NCBI GenBank assembly: GCA_910579175.1
Contig: CAJTTB010000023.1
Coordinates: 1 to 40,752, forward strand
Length of the DNA: 40,752 bases
Direction of reading: 5' to 3'
Source: an uncultured Oscillospiraceae bacterium
GTDB lineage: Bacteria > Bacillota > Clostridia > Oscillospirales > Ruminococcaceae
Shown: piece by piece, positions 25,668-33,006 of the stretch
How positions within the stretch are numbered: position 1 is the first letter of the stretch
Layout of the letters: each line of letters opens with the position of its first letter
Notes under the pieces: generated by a model
Told to the model about the DNA's origin: nothing
Seen by the model: the letters and a program-made list of their open reading frames with translations, nothing else
The model's database searches: none
Position numbers and translations under genes: made by a program

Positions 25668-27403
25668 ATTTCACCAGCCTTTGTATGATTTTCTAAACTT
25701 TGCTGTGCCTCCCACAACCCTGCATATACACCACACTGAGAAAGTAATTCTTTATGGGTTCCCTTTTCTACAATGGTTCCGTGTTCTAGTACATAAATAT
25801 TGTCTGAATTCACAACATTTGCCAGACGATGGGAGATAAGCAACACCGTTTTGGTTTTTGCCAATTGATAGATCTGTTCCATAATGTCATTTTCACTTTC
25901 TACATCAATATTGGAAGTTGCTTCATCAAAGATATAGATGGGACTGTCATGCAATAAAGCCCGTGCTAAAGCGAGACGTTGGCACTGCCCACCAGAAAGA
26001 TTAGAGGCTTTTTCAGTCAATCGGGTATCCAATCCCTGTTCACTGTGTAAGAAATCTGATAATTTCATCTGTTTTAAGACTTCCCAAAGCATCTCATCAG
26101 GGGCATTGGGATTACCCATCAACAAATTATCTCGTACAGTACCTTTGAAAAGATAACTGTTATGACCGATATAGGTGAGGTTTTTCATCAGACTATCCTC
26201 AGCAATTTCTATTAATTCCAGACCACCAATCCGAACATGCCCAGTATAATTTTTATTGTGCCCCATTAAAATGGAAGCAATGGTGGATTTTCCACATCCA
26301 CTTTCGCCAACTAGGGCAATTAAGTGCCCTTGCGGAAAGTGTAGATGAATTCCATGTAAAATTTCTCGGTCTGACTCATAGGAAAAATGCAGATTCTCAC
26401 AGACAACATCACATTTATCAGGGATATCTTTGGGATTTTCTTGTTGTGGCACTGGTAAGTCTAACAACTTAAATATTTTATCGCTAGCAGCCATACCATT
26501 CATAGCGATGTGAAAAAAACTGCCCAATTGTCTCATGGGTATAAAGAAATCTGCTGACAGCAAAATAATCAAAAGACATCCTGCCAGTGTGACCTGACTT
26601 GCTTGAAATTGCATAACTGCCATAATCATTCCCAACGCTGCACCTCCATAGGCGACCAGGTCCATAATAGTAATAGAGTTTAACTGCATGGTCAATACTT
26701 TCATTGTAATTTTTCGAAATTTTTCTGCTTCTAGATTCATATTGTCATTTTTAAATTGATCAGCTTGATAAATCTTGAGCGTGGTCAACCCTTGTAAGTT
26801 TTCAAGAAAGGTATCTCCTAAAGCAGTATATTGACCCCAATATTTTGAAAGCAATTTTTTTGCCCAAGTTTGTACTGCTGCAATGGCAATTGGAATAAAT
26901 GGAACACAAATAAGCAATACAATGGCTGACGGCAGATTGATAAAAGCCAATACAATAAATAAAGTAACTGGCGCCAACATACTATAAAAAAACTGCGGAA
27001 GATAAGCCCCAAAATAGGTTTCTAACTGATCTACTCCTTCTACTGCCACCTGTACAATCTCAGATGTTCTTACCTGTTGACGATAGGAGGTTCCCAATTC
27101 TAACAACTTTTGATAAATCTGCGTTCTAAGAATCTTTTTAACTGATTTAGAGGAGAAAAAACTCATTTTTGCAGTACCCAACGCACAAAAAAAACGTATG
27201 ATAAGTGCTATGATCATAACAGTAGTAACTATCATGAGCAAAACCATGTCAACCGTTTTAAAAAATAATCTTTCTAATAAAATAGTAATGCCAAACATCA
27301 TTGCAATGTTTGCCACCAAAGAACACCACTGAAGTAATACATGATATGTGATGTACTTTTTACTTTGACTGACTGTATCAATCAACCTTTTATTAATCAT
27401 CAT
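25664..27403 (-). CDS. ABC transporter, fused permease/ATPase, CydD-like subunit
   Basis: Half-transporter of 579 residues, with six helices in the first 310 or so, then a nucleotide-binding domain: Walker A GESGCGKST, Q-loop LTYIGHNSYLFKGTVRDNL, signature LSGGQCQRLALARA, Walker B IYIFDEATSNID, switch LISHRL. It is the first gene of a four-gene operon (CydD-like, CydC-like, YgbA, DUF454). The frame opens 13 codons earlier, but AAAGGTGGG lies 6 bases before ATG 27403, with a second ATG immediately after, so I start at 27403. The promoter and two inverted repeats lie at 27457-27550. Confidence 0.9.
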   Translation of the reverse strand: MMINKRLIDTVSQSKKYITYHVLLQWCSLVANIAMMFGITILLERLFFKTVDMVLLMIVTTVMIIALIIRFFCALGTAKMSFFSSKSVKKILRTQIYQKLLELGTSYRQQVRTSEIVQVAVEGVDQLETYFGAYLPQFFYSMLAPVTLFIVLAFINLPSAIVLLICVPFIPIAIAAVQTWAKKLLSKYWGQYTALGDTFLENLQGLTTLKIYQADQFKNDNMNLEAEKFRKITMKVLTMQLNSITIMDLVAYGGAALGMIMAVMQFQASQVTLAGCLLIILLSADFFIPMRQLGSFFHIAMNGMAASDKIFKLLDLPVPQQENPKDIPDKCDVVCENLHFSYESDREILHGIHLHFPQGHLIALVGESGCGKSTIASILMGHNKNYTGHVRIGGLELIEIAEDSLMKNLTYIGHNSYLFKGTVRDNLLMGNPNAPDEMLWEVLKQMKLSDFLHSEQGLDTRLTEKASNLSGGQCQRLALARALLHDSPIYIFDEATSNIDVESENDIMEQIYQLAKTKTVLLISHRLANVVNSDNIYVLEHGTIVEKGTHKELLSQCGVYAGLWEAQQSLENHTKAGEI

Positions 27404-27456
27404 ACATTTCCCACCTTTGTTGGTTATCTTTATCAAAATCAATTGGTTAATTATAT

Positions 27457-27476
27457 ATTAGTGTATGCTAACTAAT
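27457..27476. promoter_or_regulatory. Operator-like inverted repeat 1 before the ABC-YgbA operon
   Basis: ATTAGT-GTATGCTA-ACTAAT, perfect 6-base arms with an 8-base centre, about 40 bases downstream of the predicted transcription start. It shares a TTAGT...GCTAACT pattern with the repeat at 27498-27518. Confidence 0.55.
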
Positions 27477-27497
27477 GAAATAAAAACAGACATTCAT

Positions 27498-27518
27498 ATT
27501 AGTTATCGTCTGCTAACT
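27498..27518. promoter_or_regulatory. Operator-like inverted repeat 2 overlapping the start site
   Basis: AGTTA-TCGTCTGC-TAACT within ATTAGTTA...TGCTAACT, directly downstream of the -10 box (27522-27527). It is in the right place for a repressor that blocks initiation. No regulator gene is adjacent. Confidence 0.55.
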
Positions 27519-27521
27519 CAC

Positions 27522-27550
27522 AGTATAACATAGTCATTCTGTTTTGTCAA
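27522..27550 (-). promoter_or_regulatory. Strong sigma-A promoter of the ABC-YgbA-DUF454 operon
   Basis: TTGACA, a 17-base spacer, then TATACT, one base off full consensus, read on the minus strand. The start site is predicted near 27515, giving a leader of about 110 bases. Confidence 0.8.
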
Positions 27551-27778
27551 AGTATTTGGAGAAATATTTCTATTTCAGTAAATTGTCATCAATCAAAAAC
27601 ACTGTCAATTCCACAAAGCCATGTTAAGAGAAAAGGATTTCAATCATATCGTTCATGTCATAAGTTGGTATGCTTGCGTATACAAAAAATATCTTTTATA
27701 ATTGTATCACATTTGATTCTTTTATGATATTTTCCCCCACCCAAATTCAAAAGCGGGAAGCTTTTTATCAGAGAAAAA

Positions 27779-27818
27779 CAAAAAAATCTGAAGAATACTT
27801 TTTGGTATTCTTCAGATT
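27779..27818 (-). terminator. Terminator of the tRNA operon
   Basis: A perfect 14-bp stem (27785-27798 with 27805-27818) is followed on the minus strand by six U residues, 26 bases beyond tRNA-Tyr. Confidence 0.9.
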
Positions 27819-27843
27819 CCAACAGTGCTATATGAAAGACGAA

Positions 27844-27926
27844 TGGGAGCGGATGGATTCGAACCATCGAAGCTGAAAAGCAACAGATTTACAGTCTGCC
27901 CCCTTTGGCCACTCGGGAACGCTCCC
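27844..27926 (-). tRNA. tRNA-Tyr (anticodon GUA)
   Basis: A 7-bp acceptor stem (GGGAGCG/CGCTCCC), anticodon GTA in the loop CTGTAAA, a long class II variable arm and an intact T arm (GGTTCGAATCC). The discriminator base is A, and CCA is not encoded. Confidence 0.97.
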
Positions 27927-27940
27927 ACAATTTTTATAAA

Positions 27941-28013
27941 AGCTGGTGGACGGACTTGAACCCCCGACCTGCTGATTACAAATCAGCTGCTCTACCAACT
28001 GAGCTACACCAGC
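27941..28013 (-). tRNA. tRNA-Thr (anticodon UGU)
   Basis: Cloverleaf with acceptor GCTGGTG/CACCAGC, D loop AGCTCAGTTGGTAGAGC, anticodon TGT in a TTTGTAA loop and T arm GGGGGTTCAAGTCC. The discriminator base is U; CCA is not encoded. The spacer to tRNA-Tyr is 14 bases. Confidence 0.97.
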
Positions 28014-28021
28014 GAATAAAG

Positions 28022-28095
28022 TCGAGGCGACAGGACTCGAACCTGCGGCATCTTGGTCCCAAACCAAGCACTCTACCAAACTGAGCTACGCCTCG
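28022..28095 (-). tRNA. tRNA-Pro (anticodon UGG)
   Basis: Acceptor CGAGGCG/CGCCTCG, anticodon TGG in the loop TTTGGGA, T arm CAGGTTCGAGTCCTG. The discriminator base is A, and CCA is not encoded. It is the first gene of the three-tRNA transcript, 8 bases before tRNA-Thr. Confidence 0.97.
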
Positions 28096-28196
28096 ATTGT
28101 TGACGTTAGACATTCCGAATTCCTCTTACGTAATGCCTACCTAGGAGACTTGCTATTCATCTGCTAAGTGTGTCTGCGTCATCAGACAGCCTCTAT

Positions 28197-28225
28197 ATTA
28201 TAAAATGAATTTGATGTTTTGTCAA
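28197..28225 (-). promoter_or_regulatory. Full-consensus promoter of the tRNA operon
   Basis: TTGACA, a 17-base spacer, then TATAAT on the minus strand: a perfect sigma-A match, as expected for a stable-RNA operon. The 5' leader to be trimmed is about 95 bases. The rest of the gap up to the MATE promoter (28226-28388) shows nothing else. Confidence 0.9.
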
Positions 28226-28388
28226 CCATTTTTTTGATAATTGTATGATTGACCAATACATACTTTATTATACTACAAAAAAATAGATATTTTGCTAAAT
28301 AGTTACCGTTTACAAAAAAATTAGATTTCTGAAATTGGAAAAATGAGAAAATTTCTTTAGATATTTCATAAAAAATTTGGATTCATTA

Positions 28389-28417
28389 TAGACAATATTG
28401 TAATATTGTGCTATGCT
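28389..28417 (+). promoter_or_regulatory. Probable promoter of the second MATE gene
   Basis: TAGACA, a 17-base spacer, then TATGCT, 30 bases before the start codon. Moderate match. Confidence 0.5.
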
Positions 28418-28446
28418 GGTGATAATAAAGTGAGGAGGAAGTACAG

Positions 28447-29829
28447 ATGCAACGTGTAAAACAGACAGAACAAAGCATCACAGAAGGAGCTATTTGGAAA
28501 CAACTTTTATGGTTTTTCTTTCCAATTCTACTGGGAACTTTTTTTCAGCAATTATATAACACCATTGATGCAATCATTGTAGGACAATTTGTTGGAAAAG
28601 AAGCATTGGCAGCAGTAGGTGGTGCAACGGGAACATTCATCAATTTATTGGTTGGCTTTTTTGTTGGGCTTTCCAGTGGTGCGACTGTAATTATCTCCCA
28701 ATATTATGGGGGAAATCATGAAGAAGAGACCAGTCAAGCAGTACATACTGCAATTGCTTTGGGATTGGTCAGCGGTGTTATTTTGATGGTGATCGGATTG
28801 ATTGTTTCTCCTCTGGCGCTCAGGGCAATGGGCACTCCAGAAGATATTATGAAACCTGCCACTACTTATATCCAGGTGTATTTTGCAGGGATTATTTTTA
28901 CATTGATTTATAACATTGGTTCCAGTATATTAAGAGCTGTTGGAGATGCTAAAAGACCCCTTTACTATTTAATTGTTTGTTGCTTTGCCAATTTGATATT
29001 AGATTTGTTATTTGTAATAGTATTTGATATGGGCGTACTCGGTGTGGCAATTGCAACCTTGCTTGCGCAAGCAATCAGTGCTGTCTTAGTATTATTGGCT
29101 CTCATTAGAACATCTGAATGTTATCGATTATATATCAAGAAGATTCGCTTGACAGGATGGTTACTTAGAGATATTATTCGCATTGGTTTACCAGCAGGGT
29201 TGCAATCTGTTATGTACTCTGTATCAAATGTCTTAATACAATCCAGTGTGAATACCTTTGGAACCAATACCATCGCTGCATGGACTGCTTATGGTAAAAT
29301 CGATGCACTATTTTGGATGATTATGGGGGCATTTGGCGTGTCCGCCACCACCTTTTCGGGTCAAAACTTTGGTGCCCAAAAATACGATCGTATTCGCAAA
29401 AGCGTGCGGATATGTCTGATTGGAGCAGCAGCAGTTTCGGTCCTTTTAAGTACCTTTTTATATTTTTTTGGTCCATATATCTATTTGTTATTTACTGATG
29501 ACCCTGCTGTAATTGAACAGGGAATGGAAATATTAAAAATATTCTGTCCATTCTTTATCACCTATATTTGTGTAGAAATTCTTTCTGGTGCAATTCGGGG
29601 AACAGGGGACTCTTTTATACCAATGATTTTGACTGCTTTGGGAATTTGTGGGTTGCGTATTGTTTGGATCTTGGTGGTAGTTCCAGCCTTTCCAACCATA
29701 CAGACGGTTGCTCTGAGCTATCCAGTCACCTGGATGGTCACTTCAGCATTGTTTATTGTATACTATTTACATGGTGGTTGGCTGCGCAGAAGGATCATAC
29801 AACTTGGTCTACAACCAGAAAACAAATAA
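28447..29829 (+). CDS. MATE family efflux transporter
   Basis: Inner-membrane antiporter-type exporter of 460 residues with about 12 helices. Diagnostic segments are FFPILLGTFFQQLYNTIDAIIVG near the N-terminus, GGATGTFINLLVGFFVGLSSGATVIISQYYG and a second-half repeat at GLPAGLQSVMYSVSNVLIQ. It is monocistronic: GAGGAGG precedes the ATG, and a terminator follows 10 bases after the stop. Substrate unknown. It belongs to a different MATE subgroup from the gene at 13931. Confidence 0.93.
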   Translation: MQRVKQTEQSITEGAIWKQLLWFFFPILLGTFFQQLYNTIDAIIVGQFVGKEALAAVGGATGTFINLLVGFFVGLSSGATVIISQYYGGNHEEETSQAVHTAIALGLVSGVILMVIGLIVSPLALRAMGTPEDIMKPATTYIQVYFAGIIFTLIYNIGSSILRAVGDAKRPLYYLIVCCFANLILDLLFVIVFDMGVLGVAIATLLAQAISAVLVLLALIRTSECYRLYIKKIRLTGWLLRDIIRIGLPAGLQSVMYSVSNVLIQSSVNTFGTNTIAAWTAYGKIDALFWMIMGAFGVSATTFSGQNFGAQKYDRIRKSVRICLIGAAAVSVLLSTFLYFFGPYIYLLFTDDPAVIEQGMEILKIFCPFFITYICVEILSGAIRGTGDSFIPMILTALGICGLRIVWILVVVPAFPTIQTVALSYPVTWMVTSALFIVYYLHGGWLRRRIIQLGLQPENK

Positions 29830-29839
29830 TCATCTAATC

Positions 29840-29869
29840 AAAAAGAGCTGTTTTACACAGCTCTTTTTG
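29840..29869 (+). terminator. Terminator of the second MATE gene
   Basis: The stem AAAAAGAGCTGT / ACAGCTCTTTTT ends in a T run on the plus strand. Confidence 0.9.
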
Positions 29870-30520
29870 ATTGTAAGCGAAACATTATTAAGAAGTAAAC
29901 TATAGTTTTTATTAGATATATTTAGGATATTACTAAATTTTTACAAATATGCCAAAATTATGTTGAATTTATTTTGAAATTTTTTATTTTCAAATGATAA
30001 AATTTATGATATAATTTTGTCGTCTTAATGAAAAGAAATATCTGACTAACTCACAGTCTTCCTTCCCCGAGCAATGATCTAAACAATAAAAGTATGACAC
30101 AATGATGTGTGAAAATTTTTAGTTGTTTACCAGCTAAAAGTAAAATTCACCCTTAACATCTATCCTTGTTATCATAAATCACAATGGCTTAAATTGACAA
30201 ATAAAATATATAGATATTCTTGTGATTTTATGATGATATCTCCGTTGATATCCTAAACAAAAAAGCATAAACATGAAACCCACAATAGATTGGAGATGAA
30301 TGAATCTGGTATGAGACTTTGTGATACAATTTAATCCCGTTAAATCGTATTGGCAAAAACGAAAAATTAGGTTATTTATTTTGTAGCGATTCATATGATA
30401 TATTGATGCTATTCAGATCAACATAAGGGAATATACTATCCATTTATCCGCACAACGGTAATAATTTTTAAAAATTCCCCAATTATTTATTAAAAATAAA
30501 CAAAGAAAAGAGATGTAGAG
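29870..30520. other. 650-base AT-rich gap, no gene I can support
   Basis: Between the MATE terminator and the second chemoreceptor I see no gene with a ribosome binding site. A 71-codon open stretch on the minus strand (30179-30394) has no ribosome binding site and no family that I recognise. There is a small GATATC-bounded hairpin near 30235-30252. A sigma-D-like motif for the chemoreceptor was looked for and not found. Confidence 0.5.
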
Positions 30521-32170
30521 ATGAAAAATTCAATTAAAACCGCTATATGGTTTAGAGTTATCGTGATTTTTGTTACAGTTTTGTTTAGTGGAACTATCAC
30601 TGTTTTAGGATTGATGCGAATTGGCAAACAAATTGAGCACACTCAACAGGCAAATGAAATAAATGATTTGATTTTGAGCGCAGAAAAGGCGCATTTTAGT
30701 TGGGTGGAAAATCTTTGTTCTGCAGTAAGTTTTGGCACAGAATTTACTGGTAGCACTGACTATAAAACTTGTTCTTTGGGAGAATGGCTGTATTCAGTCA
30801 ATAATTATTCCTATTTGGATGAACGTATTGCACCTTTGATGGAACAAATCAAACCAATTCACCAACAGATTCATGAATCTGCTGTGGAAGTTTTAGAACA
30901 GGATGAAAATAATTTACAAAGTTCCATTTATTTGAATACTACTCGCGCAAAGGTAACAGAACTAGTTGGGTTTCTGGATCAAATTGCTGAGATCACTGCC
31001 GAACTTGTACTCGATAGCAATGCATCTTTGCAAAAGACTCTCTTTTTCACAATCATTGTTTCAATTATATCAGTAATATTAATTGTGATTTCTTGCTTCT
31101 TATTGATTCGTTATGTATTACATAGTATTATAAATCCAATTCAAGTAATTACAAAATCTAGTCAACGGCTATCAGAAGGGCATTTAGACTTTGAAATTGA
31201 AGTTCGCAACAACGATGAACTTGGTATTTTAGCGAATAGCTTGAATACTTCTGTTAAAAACCTAAAATTATATATTTCTGATATTTCGATGTTGCTCAAT
31301 AATATTGCAAAAGGAAATCTCACCCAAAATAGCAGTTTAGAATATATTGGGGATTTTGTAGAGATACAAAATTCGATTCAAACGATTTCAGAAAACCTCA
31401 ATCGAACAATGTCTCAAATTCGTTATGCTTCCCAACAAGTAAAACTGGGTTCTGATCAGGTATCCAGTACGGCTCAAAGTTTGGCACAAGGTTCTACAGA
31501 GCAAGCCAGTGAGATTGACCAACTGGTGATATTAGCAGAGGAAATTTCAAAGCAAATCAATGAAAACGCTCAGAGCGTTCACAATACCAATCAACAAGCT
31601 GACCAAGTAAAACTGATTTTAGATGACTGTAATTATCAAATGAATGATATGTCTAAGGCAATGAATGAAATTAGTAACTGTTCTAATGAAATTCATCAAA
31701 TTATTAGAACCATTGAAGACATCGCTTTCCAGACAAATATTTTGGCACTCAATGCCGCTGTTGAAGCTGCCAGAGCTGGTACTGCCGGAAAAGGGTTCGC
31801 TGTTGTTGCAGATGAGGTTCGCAATCTGGCAAGTAAATCTGCAGATGCCGCCAAAGATACAACCGCTTTAATTGATAAAGTTCTGCAAGCTGTAAAAAAT
31901 GGTTCCCAGCTATCCGATGCTGCTAAAAATGCACTTGCATTGGTAGTTGATGGTTCTCAAGCTGTCGTAGCACAAATTGGGCATGTTGCCAATGCCTCTG
32001 CTATCCAGACGCAATCTATTTCCAATATCCGCAATGGAATCTCTCAGATTTCTTCCGTCATTCAGATGAACTCTGCCACTTCCGAAGAAAGCGCTGCTGC
32101 CAGCGAAGAATTGTCCACACAAGCACATTTATTAGAAGATATGGTAGAACTTTTTCAAATAAAAGAATGA
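30521..32170 (+). CDS. Chemoreceptor with N-terminal CZB-like zinc domain
   Basis: Methyl-accepting chemotaxis protein of 549 residues. TM1 is at about 9-31 and TM2 at about 173-197. The intervening sensor domain carries what looks like the chemoreceptor zinc-binding (CZB) signature: H58 with W61 (AHFSWVENL), C84 in the CSLGEW motif, then H114 and H118 (IHQQIH). HAMP follows (about 198-250), then the signalling coiled coil with the conserved tip (IAFQTNILALNAAVEAARAG, GKGFAVVADEVRNLASKSADAAKDT). CZB domains are best known at the cytoplasmic C-terminus of receptors; here topology puts it outside the membrane. No C-terminal docking pentapeptide. AAAGAGATG precedes the start. Ligand may be zinc or a zinc-dependent oxidant signal, by analogy only. 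Confidence 0.92.
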   Translation: MKNSIKTAIWFRVIVIFVTVLFSGTITVLGLMRIGKQIEHTQQANEINDLILSAEKAHFSWVENLCSAVSFGTEFTGSTDYKTCSLGEWLYSVNNYSYLDERIAPLMEQIKPIHQQIHESAVEVLEQDENNLQSSIYLNTTRAKVTELVGFLDQIAEITAELVLDSNASLQKTLFFTIIVSIISVILIVISCFLLIRYVLHSIINPIQVITKSSQRLSEGHLDFEIEVRNNDELGILANSLNTSVKNLKLYISDISMLLNNIAKGNLTQNSSLEYIGDFVEIQNSIQTISENLNRTMSQIRYASQQVKLGSDQVSSTAQSLAQGSTEQASEIDQLVILAEEISKQINENAQSVHNTNQQADQVKLILDDCNYQMNDMSKAMNEISNCSNEIHQIIRTIEDIAFQTNILALNAAVEAARAGTAGKGFAVVADEVRNLASKSADAAKDTTALIDKVLQAVKNGSQLSDAAKNALALVVDGSQAVVAQIGHVANASAIQTQSISNIRNGISQISSVIQMNSATSEESAAASEELSTQAHLLEDMVELFQIKE

Positions 32171-32174
32171 TTTT

Positions 32175-32205
32175 AAAAAGCTGCAACAATATGTTGCAGC
32201 TTTTT
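32175..32205. terminator. Bidirectional terminator after the CZB chemoreceptor
   Basis: The stem AAAAAGCTGCAACA / TGTTGCAGCTTTTT with a tiny loop separates the chemoreceptor (+) from the convergent GNAT gene (-), abutting the latter's stop. Confidence 0.9.
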
Positions 32206-33006
32206 TCAAAATAGAATATGAAGTGTTCTTGTTTTAGAATAACGTCCCGCACTTTCAATGGTGGATTTGCTAGCAATATTTTGATACCAGCATCCGGAAA
32301 TTGGTATTTTATGTTGTTCCCTACAAATATCTGCCAAATGCATTTGAATACTGCGTCCCACTCCTTGGCGACGAAATGCTGCTAAAGTAATCATACCACA
32401 ACAGCAATAATCTGTTTGCAATTGATTGGGAACAATCACTCCATATCCCAAAGGTTGCTGTTGATGTCTTAAACAGTAAAAAAATTGTTTTTGAGCTCGA
32501 AAATCCTCATCTGTAAATTCATCAAAAAAAGTACCAGTTAATTCGCGCATCTTTGACAATTGTGCAGATGTAACCAATTCCAATTGATTTCTAGGATACT
32601 TTGGAGGAGCAACCTCATATTTTTGAGTGCCATCAAATAAATACGCTTGCAATTCAATTTTTTTGTGAAAATCTAAACAAAGGGAAAGAAAAAGTTGATC
32701 ACCAGTGGTCACTAGCGCAGAATGTATTTGAAATTGTTGTAAAATGTGTTCAAAGATAACTTGAACATATTGAGAAACAGGAAGATAAAAACAAGTGATT
32801 GTTTTTGCTTCCCAGATGGTAAAGAAGCCACAGATTTTATCCTCTATCTTGATATGGTACCAATCGGCTGTCAATAAACGCTTTTCTAAAAAATCATCTA
32901 TCACACCCCGTAATGTACTTAAATAATCTAAAACTAGAGGATAACATTGCTGTAATGTGATGTGCTCAAATTGAATCTTGATTGATATATTTTTATTTTG
33001 TATCAT
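32206..33006 (-). CDS. GNAT family N-acetyltransferase
   Basis: Protein of 266 residues whose C-terminal half is a GNAT fold: the acetyl-CoA loop is FRRQGVGRSIQMHLAD (about 211-226), preceded by the strand CCCGMITLAA. The N-terminal half (about 1-130) is unlike common GNATs and may be a degenerate second GNAT-like domain. Its start overlaps the end of the MutS2-like gene by 14 bases, so the two are translationally linked; AGGTGA lies before the ATG within that gene. The substrate (small molecule or protein amine) cannot be told. Confidence 0.85.
   Translation of the reverse strand: MIQNKNISIKIQFEHITLQQCYPLVLDYLSTLRGVIDDFLEKRLLTADWYHIKIEDKICGFFTIWEAKTITCFYLPVSQYVQVIFEHILQQFQIHSALVTTGDQLFLSLCLDFHKKIELQAYLFDGTQKYEVAPPKYPRNQLELVTSAQLSKMRELTGTFFDEFTDEDFRAQKQFFYCLRHQQQPLGYGVIVPNQLQTDYCCCGMITLAAFRRQGVGRSIQMHLADICREQHKIPISGCWYQNIASKSTIESAGRYSKTRTLHILF

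Noticed and set aside
27658..28079. Open frames over the tRNA cluster on both strands
   Set aside because: They run through three clear tRNA genes and their terminator, so they are chance frames.
30179..30394. A 71-codon open frame on the minus strand in the gap before the CZB chemoreceptor
   Set aside because: No ribosome binding site and no recognisable family. It could be a relic, but I cannot support a gene.
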